Numbered from the stretch's first letter, positions 47,440-58,178 are shown. The stretch is DNA of 64,000 bases from Candidatus Pelagibacter ubique HIMB140 (GCF_025558165.1 NZ_LAMZ01000001.1:62001-126000); one strand, 5' to 3'. Numbers and translations are program-made. Notes: generated by a model from the sequence alone, not told the origin.

Positions 47440-50021
47440 TTTTTCTTTTTATTTTTGCCTTTTTTATTTTTGTCGTATTCTCTTCTTTTTTCAATTAAGA
47501 TTAAAGCTTCTTCCATTGTAAGCTCTGTTGGATCTTTTTCCTCAGGAATTGTTGCATTTAAAGATTTATATTTAATATAAGGACCATATTGTCCCTTCAT
47601 AACTCTAACTGGTTTTTTGTCTTCCGGATGTTCTCCTAAATCCTTAATAATTGAAGAAGACATTCTGCCTGGTTTCGCTTCAGCAATGAGAGTAATTGCT
47701 CGATTTAATCCTATAGAGAAAATTTCATCAATATTCTCTATTCTAGCAGATTTATTTTCACACTTAAGATAAGGACCAAATCTTCCAGTATTTAAAATGA
47801 TTTCTTTTTGATTATCAGGATTAACACCAATTGATTTTGGTAGAGAACATAAAAACTGAGCTTTTTCTAAGTCTATACTTTCTAACTCTAACCCTTTTGG
47901 TATAGAAACATTTTTAATTAATTCATTAACATCTGGTTTAGATTTTTTGGTTTTTTTCTTTTTTTTAGTTTTTGTCTCTTCTAATTCCTCTTCCTGAAGT
48001 TTTTCATATTGAAGATAGGGACCAAATCTTCCATTTTTCAGATATATATCATTACCATTTTCATGTTTTCCTAGAAATTTAGGTTCTGCTAACTGCGATT
48101 GAGCTGCTGCCTTTGCTTTAGACAAGGGTCTAGTGAATTTACACTCTGGATAATTTGAACATCCAATAAAAGCTCCACCTCTAAAACTATTTTTAAGACT
48201 TAGTGAACCCGTATCACACAGTTGGCACTTTCGAGCAATATTTCCATCTTTATCAGTATCAAAAATTAAAGCACCAAGGCTTTCATTTAAAAGATCTAAC
48301 ACTTCTCTAGTTCTTTTCTCCTTAACTTCAGAAACATTATTATTAAAATCTTTCCAAAACATCTCTAAAACTTTTATCCAGCTTTCTTTACCAGATGTAA
48401 TATCGTCTAATTGATTTTCCAAACCTGCAGTAAAGTTATAATCAACATATTTAGAAAACAATTTTTCTAAAAATGCAGAGATAAGTTTACCACGATCTGT
48501 GGGGAAAAACCTTTTATTTACTATTTCTGCATAACCTCGATTAGCTATTGTGGAAATTATACTTGCGTAAGTAGAAGGTCTACCAATTCCCAATTCTTCT
48601 AATTTTTTGACTAAACTTGCCTCAGAATATCTTGGAGGTGGTTGTGTAAAATGTTGTTCATCTATTAATGCTTCAATATTAATTGGTCCTTTAGACATTT
48701 CTGGTAAAATTTCTTCATCATCATCTTTGCTTGTATTTGAGTAGACTTTTAAAAAACCATCAAATTTTAATACAGAGCCACTTGCCTTACATATTGTCTG
48801 ATTATCCTCTGACTCTATTGTTATGGTATTTCTATCAAATTGGGCAACTTCCATTTGTGAGGATAAAGCTCTGGACCAAATTAAATTGTATAGTTTTTGT
48901 TGATCACTACTTAAATATTTTTTTAGAGTGTCGGGTGCTCTATTTATATCTGTCGGTCTAATAGCCTCATGAGCTTCTTGTGCATTTTTAGCTTTTTTAC
49001 CAGAATAATTGTTTGCGGAAGCAGGCAAATATTCATTACCATACTCATTTTTAATAAAATTTCTAAAATCATTTACTGCATCAGCTGATAAATTAGTTCC
49101 ATCTGTTCTCATATAAGTAATCAATCCCACAGTATCCCCATCAATCTCAACACCTTGATATAGTTTTTGTGCAATTTGCATTGTTCTTGAAGCTCCAAAA
49201 CCCAATCTACTAGATGCTACTTGTTGTAATGTCGAAGTTGTAAATGGACCTGAGGGGTTTCTTTTTACAACTTTTGATGAAATATCTGTTATTTGAAATT
49301 TTTTCTCTTTTATTTCTTTGATTGCTTTTTCAATGCTATTCTTGTCTCTAAAAGTAAATTTTTCTATTTTTTTACCATTTAATTGAGAGATGCTTGCAGT
49401 AATAGTGTTTTTATTATCATCTCCAAATTTAAGGGTAAGTGTCCAAAATTCCTCTGGATTAAATAATTCTATTTCATGTTCTCTTTCAGTAATCAATTTT
49501 AAAGCTACAGACTGAACTCTTCCAGCTGATTTTGATCCAGGTAGTTTAGTCCAAAGTATTGGAGAGATATTAAAACCAACCAAATAATCAAGAGCTCTTC
49601 TTGCCATATAAGCATCCACCAACAAAGGTTCGATTTGTCGTGGATTTTCAATACCATGCATTACTGCTTTTTTGGTTATCTCATTAAAAACAACTCTTTC
49701 AATTTCTTTACCTTTTAAAAGTTTTTTTTCATCCAGATATTCTTTAACATGCCATGCTATAGCTTCACCTTCACGGTCAGGGTCAGTGGCAAGTATTATT
49801 TTAGAGGATTCTTTTGCAACATCAGTTATTTCTTTTAAATATTTTTTTGAAAAACTATCAACTTCCCATTCCATTTTAAAATCGTGATCAGTATCAACAG
49901 ATCCATTTTTTGATGGTAAATCTCTTATATGTCCATAACTTGCTAAAACAGTATAATCATCTCCAAGATATTTGTTTATAGTTTTAGCTTTTGCAGGACT
50001 TTCAACTATGACTAGATTCAT
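47436..50021 (-). CDS. topA: DNA topoisomerase I
   Basis: 861 residues. It relaxes negative supercoils. The TOPRIM domain starts NLVIVESPAKAKTINKYLG and has DPDRE at 80-84; the nicking tyrosine is Tyr303 in ITYMRTDGTN. One four-cysteine zinc finger (CQLCDTG to CSNYPEC) is followed by three cysteine-poor C-terminal repeats each carrying a G-x-F/Y-GPY motif (GRFGPYLQYE, GRFGPYLKCE, GQYGPYIKYK), then a lysine-rich tail. Next upstream is plsY, 37 bp away. Confidence 0.97.
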   Translation of the reverse strand: MNLVIVESPAKAKTINKYLGDDYTVLASYGHIRDLPSKNGSVDTDHDFKMEWEVDSFSKKYLKEITDVAKESSKIILATDPDREGEAIAWHVKEYLDEKKLLKGKEIERVVFNEITKKAVMHGIENPRQIEPLLVDAYMARRALDYLVGFNISPILWTKLPGSKSAGRVQSVALKLITEREHEIELFNPEEFWTLTLKFGDDNKNTITASISQLNGKKIEKFTFRDKNSIEKAIKEIKEKKFQITDISSKVVKRNPSGPFTTSTLQQVASSRLGFGASRTMQIAQKLYQGVEIDGDTVGLITYMRTDGTNLSADAVNDFRNFIKNEYGNEYLPASANNYSGKKAKNAQEAHEAIRPTDINRAPDTLKKYLSSDQQKLYNLIWSRALSSQMEVAQFDRNTITIESEDNQTICKASGSVLKFDGFLKVYSNTSKDDDEEILPEMSKGPINIEALIDEQHFTQPPPRYSEASLVKKLEELGIGRPSTYASIISTIANRGYAEIVNKRFFPTDRGKLISAFLEKLFSKYVDYNFTAGLENQLDDITSGKESWIKVLEMFWKDFNNNVSEVKEKRTREVLDLLNESLGALIFDTDKDGNIARKCQLCDTGSLSLKNSFRGGAFIGCSNYPECKFTRPLSKAKAAAQSQLAEPKFLGKHENGNDIYLKNGRFGPYLQYEKLQEEELEETKTKKKKKTKKSKPDVNELIKNVSIPKGLELESIDLEKAQFLCSLPKSIGVNPDNQKEIILNTGRFGPYLKCENKSARIENIDEIFSIGLNRAITLIAEAKPGRMSSSIIKDLGEHPEDKKPVRVMKGQYGPYIKYKSLNATIPEEKDPTELTMEEALILIEKRREYDKNKKGKNKKKK

Positions 50022-50058
50022 AATTTAACAAACTACTTAAAAGTCTTTGATAGTCAAA

Positions 50059-50637
50059 TTAATAAATTTTAGTCTTGTTTTCCTCTTTATTTATCAGTCG
50101 TTTAATATTTTCTCTATGAGTATAGAAAATTAAAATAAACATTATTCCAAAAAATAATTCATTTTCTATTGAATCAAAAAGTAATAAATAAATAGGAACT
50201 GAGAATGATCCAATCAGTGATGCTAATGACGAAAATTTAGAAATAAAAAAAGTTATAAGCCAACAAATGCCAAAAATTATCCCAAATATTATGTTTATAC
50301 TACATAATATACCAACATAAGTTGCTACTCCCTTACCACCTTTAAACCTTAACCAAACTGGAAAAACATGACCTAGAAAAGCACATAAAGCCGATACATA
50401 AATTAAATCAGGAAAATTTACTTTTACATACAAAACTGAGATAACAGCTTTAACTATATCAAGTATTAAAGTTGAATAACCAATAAGTTTATTTCCAGTT
50501 CTTAGAGCGTTTGTTGCACCAATGTTACCTGATCCAATTTCTCTAATATCTTTTTTTAAAAATATTTTAGTTAATATCAATCCAAAAGGGATAGAACCCA
50601 TTAGGTACGAGACAATACCTATTGTCAATAATTCCAT
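50059..50637 (-). CDS. plsY: Acyl-phosphate:glycerol-3-phosphate acyltransferase
   Basis: 192 residues, multi-span membrane protein with about five helices. It makes lysophosphatidate from acyl phosphate, the first step of phospholipid synthesis. Motifs are GSIPFG, GSGNIGATN (35-43) and RFKGGKGVATYVG. It follows the pyrC-like gene by 2 bp on the minus strand. Confidence 0.95.
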   Translation of the reverse strand: MELLTIGIVSYLMGSIPFGLILTKIFLKKDIREIGSGNIGATNALRTGNKLIGYSTLILDIVKAVISVLYVKVNFPDLIYVSALCAFLGHVFPVWLRFKGGKGVATYVGILCSINIIFGIIFGICWLITFFISKFSSLASLIGSFSVPIYLLLFDSIENELFFGIMFILIFYTHRENIKRLINKEENKTKIY

Positions 50638-50639
50638 TT

Positions 50640-51926
50640 TTATATCTTAAATAATTCTTTACCTTTTACAAACGTATTGGTTACTTTTCCTTGAAGTTTT
50701 TTGTCCTCAATAGACGTATTTTTGGATTTAGAAATTAAATTTTCTTTTTTTACAATCCAAGGTTTATTTATATCAACTATACAAAAGTCAGCATCATTAC
50801 CAATTGAAAGATTTCCTTTATTGATATTTAAAATTTTAGCTGGATTAGATGTTAGTGCTTGGATTATTGTTTCAAGTTTTACAGATCCATTATGAAATAG
50901 TTCCAAACTTAAAGACAATAAAGTTTCAATACCAGAAGCACCTGTTGCTGCTTGCGAAAATGTCAATCGTTTTGATTCTTCATCTTCAGGTTTATGATCT
51001 GAAACAATGACATCAATTGTTTTATCTTTTAATCCTTGGACTAAAGCCAATCTATCCTCTTCTTTTCTCAATGGCGGAGATAATTTTAAAAATGTTTTAA
51101 AATCTCCAATATCATTTTCATTTAAGGAAAGGTTATTTATTGAAACTCCACAAGAAAATTTAATATCATTTTTCCTCTGTTTAATTATTTCTACTGATTT
51201 GCCTGATGATAGTTGAGATATGTGATATCGACACTTTGCTTTTTCTAACAATGTTAAATCTCTTTCAATAATTATTCTCTCAGCCACGTCTGGTATACTT
51301 GATAATCCAAGTTTTGTGGCGATTATACCCGAATTTATCATACCGTTTTTTGCTAACTCATAATCCTCAGCATGTTGCATTATTAGGCATCCTAGATCCT
51401 TTGCGGAATTCATTATTCTTGACATTAATCTAGTATTTTGAATTGTCTTTACACCATCTGTAAAAGCTACAATTCCTTTACTAGCTAACAATCCAAATTC
51501 CGTCATGTTTGTTCCCTCTACATTTTGTGTAAGAGATGCGCATGGAAATATATTAATCTTAGATTTATCTCGTCCTCTTCGTTTTAAAAAATCTACTATT
51601 GAAACATTATCAATTACAGGATCTGTATTAGGCATTGTTACTACAGATGTTACTCCTCCAGATAGAGCTGCATTACTTAAAGTTCTAAAATTTTCTTTAT
51701 ACTCATACCCAGGCTCTCCAACAAAAACTCTCATATCGACTAAACCAGGGAATATATATTTTCCTTTTAAATCAATTGGTTTTTCTCTGGACGGTAAATT
51801 ATTTGTATTTACTTTTTTCCCTATTGCTTCAATTTTACCTTCTTCTCCAACAATAAGTCCTCCATTTTCATTAATTGAATTTTGAGGATCAATTATATTT
51901 GCGTTAATAAAGTATTGTTTTTTCAT
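50640..51926 (-). CDS. Dihydroorotase-like protein lacking the HxH metal site, probable PyrX-type ATCase partner
   Basis: 428 residues with the amidohydrolase fold of class I dihydroorotases. Active enzymes have D-x-H-V-H in the first strand; here that position reads D64-M-R-V-F68 inside PGLVDMRVFVGEPGYEYKEN, so both metal-binding histidines are replaced. His185 (MQHAED), His235 (YHISQLS) and Asp310 (SDHKPED) remain. Loss of HxH is the hallmark of the non-catalytic homologues (PyrX) that some bacteria encode beside pyrB and that scaffold aspartate carbamoyltransferase. pyrB is immediately upstream with no spacer, which supports that reading. A true dihydroorotase would then be encoded elsewhere. 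Confidence 0.88.
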   Translation of the reverse strand: MKKQYFINANIIDPQNSINENGGLIVGEEGKIEAIGKKVNTNNLPSREKPIDLKGKYIFPGLVDMRVFVGEPGYEYKENFRTLSNAALSGGVTSVVTMPNTDPVIDNVSIVDFLKRRGRDKSKINIFPCASLTQNVEGTNMTEFGLLASKGIVAFTDGVKTIQNTRLMSRIMNSAKDLGCLIMQHAEDYELAKNGMINSGIIATKLGLSSIPDVAERIIIERDLTLLEKAKCRYHISQLSSGKSVEIIKQRKNDIKFSCGVSINNLSLNENDIGDFKTFLKLSPPLRKEEDRLALVQGLKDKTIDVIVSDHKPEDEESKRLTFSQAATGASGIETLLSLSLELFHNGSVKLETIIQALTSNPAKILNINKGNLSIGNDADFCIVDINKPWIVKKENLISKSKNTSIEDKKLQGKVTNTFVKGKELFKI

Positions 51927-52865
51927 TTATTCACAAAATATTTTTAAACAGGCCATCCTTACAGCAACTCCAAGTTCAACTTGCTCTTTGATTACACTTT
52001 TATTTATATCGTCTGCCAATCTAGTATCTATTTCGATACCTCTATTCATTGGGCCAGGATGCATTATTAGTGCATCAGGTTTTGCATGATCTAATTTATC
52101 AGGTGTTAAACCGTAATATTCATAATACTCTCTATTTGATGATAAATAAGAACTTGTCATTCTCTCATTTTGTAATCTTAGCATCATTACAATGTCACAA
52201 TCTTTCAATCCTTTTTTCATATCGGTAAAAGTATTAACACCAAACTTTTCAATTTCTTTTGGCATCAAATTTGTTGGGGCAACAATATTTACTTCAGCAC
52301 CAAGCATTGTTAGTAAATAAATATTTGATCTTGCGACTCTGGAATGAAGAATATCTCCACATATAGCAATTTTTAATCCTTCAATTTTTTTCTTTCTATT
52401 TCTTATTGTTAAAGCATCTAGTAATGCTTGAGTAGGGTGTTCACGTCTGCCATCACCAGCATTTAGTACTACACAATTTACTTTCTGAGATAATAAATTG
52501 CATGCTCCAGAATCTTGATGCCTTATTACAATAATGTCAGGATGCATCGCATTTAAAGTCATTGCTGTATCAATTAAAGTTTCACCTTTTTTAATTGCTG
52601 AATTATTCATATTCATTGACATCACATCAGCACCAAGTCTTTTTCCAGCTAACTCAAATGAACTTTGTGTTCTTGTTGATGGTTCAAAAAATAGATTAAT
52701 TTGAGTTTTGCCTCTAAGAACATCAATTTTCTTGTTCTTACTCTGATTTAATTTAATGAAAGTTTCAGATTCATCTAAAATGTAGTTAATATCACTAACT
52801 GATAGATCTTGGATACCTAACAAATGTTTTTGAGAAATTTTAATAGCCTTGATGTTTTTTGCCAT
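51927..52865 (-). CDS. pyrB: Aspartate carbamoyltransferase catalytic subunit
   Basis: 312 residues from the chosen ATG. It makes carbamoyl-aspartate, first committed step of pyrimidine synthesis. The carbamoyl phosphate loop is [20 protein letters not shown]; later [14 protein letters not shown] and [13 protein letters not shown] are typical. The frame is open for 13 codons further upstream (to 52904), but that extension ([11 protein letters not shown]) is not family-like. It abuts the inactive-looking dihydroorotase homologue; no regulatory subunit gene (pyrI) is seen. Confidence 0.95.
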   Translation of the reverse strand: MAKNIKAIKISQKHLLGIQDLSVSDINYILDESETFIKLNQSKNKKIDVLRGKTQINLFFEPSTRTQSSFELAGKRLGADVMSMNMNNSAIKKGETLIDTAMTLNAMHPDIIVIRHQDSGACNLLSQKVNCVVLNAGDGRREHPTQALLDALTIRNRKKKIEGLKIAICGDILHSRVARSNIYLLTMLGAEVNIVAPTNLMPKEIEKFGVNTFTDMKKGLKDCDIVMMLRLQNERMTSSYLSSNREYYEYYGLTPDKLDHAKPDALIMHPGPMNRGIEIDTRLADDINKSVIKEQVELGVAVRMACLKIFCE

Positions 52866-52907
52866 TAAAATTAACTCTATAACTATAAAGCTATAGAATG
52901 GCAAGGA

Positions 52908-53363
52908 TTAATTATTTAAATAGTCTATGGCTCCCTGAAGAATAAAAGCTGCTGCGTTCTGATCTATATTCTTTTCTCTTTTAGATACATTAACATCTAA
53001 TTGGCTTGATAAATTAAAAGCCCCAACAGTTGACAATCTCTCATCCCAGTGACACACATCAACATCTATCTCTTTATCTATATTTTTAGATACATCATAG
53101 ACTGACTGTGCTGAAGAGCCTGAAGATCCATCCATATTTAAAGGATAACCAATGATAATTGCCTTGATGTTATTCTCTTGAATAATGTTTTTTAACTCTT
53201 CAATTAATTCATTATTTTTTGATTTATGTATAGTTTTATAAGGGGTAGCAATTAATTGCTTTTCGTCACAAATTGATACACCAATTCTTTTTGAGCCCAA
53301 ATCTAAACCTATCAAACGACATTTTTCTGACTGTTTTTTTTTAAATTCTTCTATTGTGATCAT
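52908..53363 (-). CDS. ruvX: RuvX/YqgF-family Holliday-junction-resolvase-fold protein
   Basis: 151 residues, RNase H fold. Marks are LIGLDLGSKRIGVSICDEK (from 17, catalytic-type Asp21), IIGYPLNMDGSSG and HWDERLSTVGA; an aspartate near the end (NIDQNAAAFILQGAIDYL) completes the site. In E. coli this protein helps process the 16S rRNA 5' end; recombination roles are also reported. It precedes pyrB on the minus strand and diverges from gatC. Confidence 0.93.
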   Translation of the reverse strand: MITIEEFKKKQSEKCRLIGLDLGSKRIGVSICDEKQLIATPYKTIHKSKNNELIEELKNIIQENNIKAIIIGYPLNMDGSSGSSAQSVYDVSKNIDKEIDVDVCHWDERLSTVGAFNLSSQLDVNVSKREKNIDQNAAAFILQGAIDYLNN

Positions 53364-53375
53364 GTTGTATATTTT

Positions 53376-53393
53376 AAACTATAGTGATAGTTT
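53376..53393. repeat. Inverted repeat in the ruvX-gatC divergent gap
   Basis: AAACTAT (53376-53382) and ATAGTTT (53387-53393) form a perfect 7-bp inverted repeat separated by AGTG, inside the 50-bp space between the divergent ruvX and gatC starts. Its place and symmetry suit a binding site for a dimeric regulator shared by both promoters, though AT-rich DNA makes such repeats less surprising. A TATAGT within it could be a -10 box. Confidence 0.4.
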
Positions 53394-53413
53394 GCGTCAT
53401 ATTTAAATATCAT

Positions 53414-53701
53414 ATGAGCATCGATCTTAAAACCATAAAGCATATATCTAAATTATCAAGAATTTCAGTAGATGAAAAAAAAGCTGAAAAACTTGCTAGT
53501 GATTTGAATTCAATTTTTGATTTCATTGAAAAACTCAATGAACTTAAAACTGAAAATGTTGAACCACTTACATCAGTGGCTGAAACGACTTTAAAATTAA
53601 GACCCGATGAAGTTAAAAGTAAAAATTTAAGGGAACAAATAATAAAAAATTCTCCAAAAGATAATGAAGATTATTTTGTTGTACCAAAAGTTATAGAATA
53701 A
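53414..53701 (+). CDS. gatC: Asp/Glu-tRNA amidotransferase subunit GatC
   Basis: 95 residues from the chosen [23 protein letters not shown] is the family start; an in-frame ATG ten codons upstream (53384) would add residues not seen in GatC and lie in the divergent promoter region. GatC ties GatA to GatB. The core [20 protein letters not shown] and ending are typical. One-base overlap with gatA. Confidence 0.94.
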   Translation: MSIDLKTIKHISKLSRISVDEKKAEKLASDLNSIFDFIEKLNELKTENVEPLTSVAETTLKLRPDEVKSKNLREQIIKNSPKDNEDYFVVPKVIE

Positions 53702-55158
53702 TGTCTGATATAACCAAGCAAACACTTTCTGAATTAGTTAATAATATTAAAGAAAAAAAACTTTCTTCTTCAGAAGTTACCCAAGCTTTTGTTGATAGAT
53801 CAGAAAAATCAAAAGAATTAAACACTTATATTACTGAAGATTATAGTAATGCTTTAGAAAAAGCTAAAAAATTTGACGACTACCCAAAATTGGATTTAAA
53901 ATTACCGGGAATACCAATGGCTGTAAAAGATTTATTTTGTACAGCTAATGTAAGAACAACAGCTGGTAGCAAAATATTAAACAATTTTGTACCTACTTAT
54001 GAGTCTACTGTTACTCAGAATATCTGGAATGAGGGAGCAATTCTTATTGGTAAATTAAATTGTGATGAATTTGCAATGGGATCATCAAATGAAACAAGTT
54101 TTTTTGGCAATGTTCAAAATCCGATTGATAAAAATTTAGTTCCAGGTGGTTCATCTGGTGGTTCATCTTCTGCTGTAGCAGCACAATTAACTCCAATTAC
54201 AATTGGAACTGACACAGGTGGATCTATTAGACAACCGGCGTCATTTACAGGTACAGTGGGTTTAAAACCAACTTATGGTAGTTGTTCAAGATACGGAATA
54301 GTTGCTTTTGCATCTTCTCTTGATCAAGCTGGTCCAATGGCTCAAAATGTTCAAGATTGTGCTTTGTTGCAAGAGGTAATTAGCTCATACGATCAAAAAG
54401 ACTCAACTTCTATTGATTTTAAAAGAAACCAGTACAGCAAAGAATTAACAAAAGACATTAAAGGAAAAAAAATAGGTATACCAAAAGAATATAGAGTTGA
54501 TGGAATGCCAAAAGAAATTGATGATCTTTGGCAGAAAGGTATTGAGTATGCTAAAGATTGTGGTGCGGAAATAATTGATATTTCTCTTCCACACACAAAT
54601 TATGCTTTACCAACTTACTATATAGTGGCACCAGCTGAAGCATCTTCTAATCTTGCAAGATATGATGGTGTTAAATATGGCTTTAGAGCTGATGGAGAAA
54701 ACCTTATTGATATGTATGAAAAAACTAGATCAGAGGGATTTGGAGCCGAAGTTCAAAGAAGAATAATGATAGGTACATATGTTTTATCTTCAGGTTATTA
54801 CGATGCATATTATTTGAAAGCTCAAAAAGTTAGAAAACTAATTAAAAATGATTTTGATGAAGCGTATAAAAAAGTAGATGCAATATTAACTCCATCAACG
54901 CCAAGTTCTGCTTTTAAAATTGGTGAAAAAACAAATGACCCGGTTTCAATGTACTTAAACGATATTTTTACTGTTCCTGTAAATTTAGCAGGTTTACCAG
55001 GAATTTCTATTCCAGCTGGTCATGACAGCAAAGGTTACCCTTTAGGTTTACAAATTATTGGAAAAGCATTTGATGAACAAAATATCTTAAACATTGCCTA
55101 TGCAATGGAAGAAAAAATTAATTTTAAAAATAAAATTACTGATTGGTGGATTAAGTGA
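53701..55158 (+). CDS. gatA: Asp/Glu-tRNA amidotransferase subunit GatA
   Basis: 485 residues. This amidase releases ammonia from glutamine for the conversion of mischarged Glu-tRNA(Gln) and/or Asp-tRNA(Asn). The Ser-cisSer-Lys triad is visible: Lys76 (AVKDLF), Ser151 ([10 protein letters not shown]) and Ser175 ([13 protein letters not shown]). Full-length. It overlaps gatB by 4 bp (GTGA). Confidence 0.98.
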   Translation: MSDITKQTLSELVNNIKEKKLSSSEVTQAFVDRSEKSKELNTYITEDYSNALEKAKKFDDYPKLDLKLPGIPMAVKDLFCTANVRTTAGSKILNNFVPTYESTVTQNIWNEGAILIGKLNCDEFAMGSSNETSFFGNVQNPIDKNLVPGGSSGGSSSAVAAQLTPITIGTDTGGSIRQPASFTGTVGLKPTYGSCSRYGIVAFASSLDQAGPMAQNVQDCALLQEVISSYDQKDSTSIDFKRNQYSKELTKDIKGKKIGIPKEYRVDGMPKEIDDLWQKGIEYAKDCGAEIIDISLPHTNYALPTYYIVAPAEASSNLARYDGVKYGFRADGENLIDMYEKTRSEGFGAEVQRRIMIGTYVLSSGYYDAYYLKAQKVRKLIKNDFDEAYKKVDAILTPSTPSSAFKIGEKTNDPVSMYLNDIFTVPVNLAGLPGISIPAGHDSKGYPLGLQIIGKAFDEQNILNIAYAMEEKINFKNKITDWWIK

Positions 55159-56618
55159 GTAAAGAAAAGTCAGAATATTTAATTAATAGAAATAATAATC
55201 AATATGAAGTTGTCATTGGTTTAGAGGTTCATGCTCAAGTACTTTCACAATCAAAGTTATTTTCTACGTCAGCTACTAAATTTGGCGCTGAACCAAACAC
55301 GCAGGTAAGTTTAGTAGACGCTGCTTTTCCTGGAATGCTTCCAGTGATTAATGAATTTTGTGTTAAGCAAGCAATTAAAACTGGAATAGGATTAAAAGCT
55401 AAAATTAACAAAAGATCAGTATTCGATAGAAAAAATTATTTTTATGCTGATTTACCACAAGGATACCAAATCTCTCAATTTAAGGACCCAATAGTTGGTG
55501 AAGGTAAAGTTATTTTAGATATGCCGGATGGTCAAAAAGAGGTTGGTATTGAAAGATTACACTTAGAACAAGATGCGGGTAAAAGTATTCATGATTTAGA
55601 TCCAAAAAACACCTTTGTTGATTTAAATAGGTCAGGTGTAGCTTTAATGGAAATTGTTAGCAAACCTGATTTAAGATCACCAGAGGAAGTTAATGCTTAT
55701 ATTAAGAAATTAAGATCAATAATGAGATATTTAGGAACTTGTGATGGTAATATGCAGGAAGGATCTTTGAGAGCAGATGTTAATGTTTCTGTAAGAAAAA
55801 AAGGAACAAAAGATTTTGGTACTAGATGTGAAATTAAAAACGTTAATTCTATTAAATTCATGCAAATGGCAATTGAATATGAAGCGAATAGACAAGTTGA
55901 TTTAATTGAAGATGGACAATCTGTTGATCAAGAAACAAGACTTTTTGATACTAAAAAAAATGAAACAAGATCTATGAGATCAAAAGAAGATGCTCATGAT
56001 TACAGATATTTCCCAGATCCAGATTTATTACCACTAGAAGTTTCTGATGAATTTATCGATCAATTACAATCAGAAATACCAGAGTTACCCGATGAAAAGA
56101 AAAAAAGATTTATAGATCAATTTAAATTAACCTCATATGAAGCAAATATCATGGTTTCAGACATTGAAACCTCAAATTATTTTGAAGATGTTGTTAAAAA
56201 ATCTGACGTTAAATTAGCAACAAACTGGATCATAGGTGAATTATTTGCTGCACTTAATGAAAAAAATTTAGAAATAACTGATAGTCCAATTAGTGCTGGT
56301 AATTTATCAAAATTAATAAATTTAATTAAGGATGGAACAATTTCTGGAAAAATTGCAAAAACTCTTTTTGAACAAATGATGGAAGGGGACAAGGATCCTA
56401 AAAAAATTGTTGAAGAAAAAGGTTTAAAACAAGAAAGCGATCCAAAAGCTTTAGAAGCTTTAATAGATAAAGTAATTGATAACAATAGAGATAAAGCTAC
56501 CGAATATAAATCTGGTAAAGTTAAATTATTTGGCTTCTTTGTTGGACAAGTGATGAAAGTTTCAGGTGGAAAAGCTAACCCTCAGTTAGTAAATGAGATT
56601 TTAAAGAAAAAACTTTAG
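55155..56618 (+). CDS. gatB: Asp/Glu-tRNA amidotransferase subunit GatB
   Basis: 487 residues. It phosphorylates and amidates the tRNA-bound acid. Marks are [20 protein letters not shown] near residue 17 and [20 protein letters not shown] in the core; the C-terminal YqeY-like tail domain that recognises tRNA is present. The start codon is GTG, overlapping the gatA stop. The complete gatCAB set indicates an indirect route to Gln- and/or Asn-tRNA. Confidence 0.98.
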   Translation: MSKEKSEYLINRNNNQYEVVIGLEVHAQVLSQSKLFSTSATKFGAEPNTQVSLVDAAFPGMLPVINEFCVKQAIKTGIGLKAKINKRSVFDRKNYFYADLPQGYQISQFKDPIVGEGKVILDMPDGQKEVGIERLHLEQDAGKSIHDLDPKNTFVDLNRSGVALMEIVSKPDLRSPEEVNAYIKKLRSIMRYLGTCDGNMQEGSLRADVNVSVRKKGTKDFGTRCEIKNVNSIKFMQMAIEYEANRQVDLIEDGQSVDQETRLFDTKKNETRSMRSKEDAHDYRYFPDPDLLPLEVSDEFIDQLQSEIPELPDEKKKRFIDQFKLTSYEANIMVSDIETSNYFEDVVKKSDVKLATNWIIGELFAALNEKNLEITDSPISAGNLSKLINLIKDGTISGKIAKTLFEQMMEGDKDPKKIVEEKGLKQESDPKALEALIDKVIDNNRDKATEYKSGKVKLFGFFVGQVMKVSGGKANPQLVNEILKKKL

Positions 56619-56622
56619 GTTC

Positions 56623-57273
56623 ATGGGCTCAGACCTAAAAATTAGCACCAATATTCAAGAGTACATTTTAAATAATGGACTAGATCTTCATAAAGTTCAA
56701 AAAGAAATTATTTCTTATAATGAGTCCTTGGGAGATATTAAAAGGATGCAAATATCTGTTTCACAATCTCAATTTTTACACTTAATAGTAAAAACATCTA
56801 ATGTAAAAAAAATACTAGAGATTGGAACTTTTACTGGTTTAAGTACTTTGTCAATGTCTCTTGCTTTACCAGAAGATGGTAGAATTATTGCGTTAGATAA
56901 AAATCAAGAAACTAACGAAATTGCAATAAAATTTTTTGAGAAAGCAAAACAAAATCATAAAATTCAAACAATAATTAAACCTGCTTTAGAAAGTTTGAAC
57001 GAAATAAAAGAAAATGATTTTGATTTAATTTTTATCGATGCTGATAAAAAAAATTATAAAGAATATTATGAAAAATCTTTAATATTATTAAAGAAACATG
57101 GCTTAATAATAATTGATAATGTTCTGTGGTACGGTCAAGTTGTTGATGAAAATTGTGATGATAAAATCACTTTAACTATTAAAGATTTTAATAATTATGT
57201 TTCTAAAGATAAGAGAGTTGAAAAAATTATAGTCCCATTAGGTGATGGTATGACAGTTTGTAGAAAATTATAA
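56623..57273 (+). CDS. SAM-dependent O-methyltransferase (CCoAMT-like family)
   Basis: 216 residues. Motif I is ILEIGTFTGLSTL (64-76), the acidic residue after strand 2 is in IIALDKNQE, and FIDADKKNYKEYYE (137-150) matches the metal-binding region of the caffeoyl-CoA/catechol O-methyltransferase group; IIDNVLWYGQV is also typical. Bacterial members methylate various hydroxyl groups, and the substrate here is unknown. It lies 4 bp after gatB and overlaps the next gene by one base. Confidence 0.88.
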   Translation: MGSDLKISTNIQEYILNNGLDLHKVQKEIISYNESLGDIKRMQISVSQSQFLHLIVKTSNVKKILEIGTFTGLSTLSMSLALPEDGRIIALDKNQETNEIAIKFFEKAKQNHKIQTIIKPALESLNEIKENDFDLIFIDADKKNYKEYYEKSLILLKKHGLIIIDNVLWYGQVVDENCDDKITLTIKDFNNYVSKDKRVEKIIVPLGDGMTVCRKL

Positions 57274-58178
57274 TGTTTGAAGTATTTGGATTTTATAAGT
57301 TTATTAAAATTTCTTATTTAAAGAAAAATCAGAAAAAACTTCACAATCAATTATTAAATAAAAACATACGTGGAACAATTATTATTTCAAATGAAGGGTT
57401 AAATGGAACTATTTCTGGAAAAAATAAAGATATTAAATTGATTAAAGATTATTTGTACAAATTATTTAAATTTGAAAAATTTGATAGCATCAATAATTCA
57501 AAAAGTATTTTTCAACCGTTTCATAAACCAAAAGTAAAAATTAAAAAAGAAGTGGTTCCAATGAATTTGAGTTTAAAAAACAGAATTAAAAAAAAAGATA
57601 GTCATGTTAACCCTCAAAAGTGGAACTCATTAATTAAAGACAAAAAAACAGTCTTAATTGATGCTAGAAAACCTTTTGAGTATAAAGTTGGAACTTTTAA
57701 AGGTTCAATTAATCCAGATGTGGATAATTTTCGAGATTTTCCAAAATATCTTAAAAAATTAAAAAAAAATCAACCTATTGCTATGTTTTGTACTGGAGGC
57801 ATTAGGTGTGAAAAAGCGTCAGTTTTTTTGGAAAACAAAGGCTACAATAATGTCTACCAATTAAAGGGCGGTATTTTAAATTATTTAAAAAAAACAGACC
57901 CAAAAAAAAGCTTATGGAAAGGTGAGTGCTTCGTCTTTGACAACAGAATTAGTTTAAAGCATGGTTTGAAAATAGGTTCTTACTCAATGTGTAGTGGTTG
58001 TAGAAAACCTATTTCTCCAAAAGATAAAAAATCTAAAAAATATGAAGAAGGTGTTTCTTGTCCAAATTGTCACGATAATTTAACAAATGATCAAAAATCA
58101 AGATTTAGAATGAGACAAAAACAAATTAACCTTGCCAAAAAAACTGGAAAAAGTCATATCTTTCAAAAAGAATATTAA
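57273..58178 (+). CDS. trhO: Rhodanese-domain tRNA uridine hydroxylase TrhO
   Basis: 301 residues. The N-terminal domain (IISNEGLNGTISGK, 37-50) is followed by a rhodanese domain whose active loop is MFCTGGIRCEKA, with Cys173 and Cys179, and a C-terminal cysteine pair region (CSGCRKPISP, CPNCHDN). This matches the YceA/TrhO family, which makes 5-hydroxyuridine at tRNA position 34 with oxygen. Context with gatCAB (tRNA charging) is consistent but not proof. Overlaps the methyltransferase gene by one base. Confidence 0.92.
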   Translation: MFEVFGFYKFIKISYLKKNQKKLHNQLLNKNIRGTIIISNEGLNGTISGKNKDIKLIKDYLYKLFKFEKFDSINNSKSIFQPFHKPKVKIKKEVVPMNLSLKNRIKKKDSHVNPQKWNSLIKDKKTVLIDARKPFEYKVGTFKGSINPDVDNFRDFPKYLKKLKKNQPIAMFCTGGIRCEKASVFLENKGYNNVYQLKGGILNYLKKTDPKKSLWKGECFVFDNRISLKHGLKIGSYSMCSGCRKPISPKDKKSKKYEEGVSCPNCHDNLTNDQKSRFRMRQKQINLAKKTGKSHIFQKEY

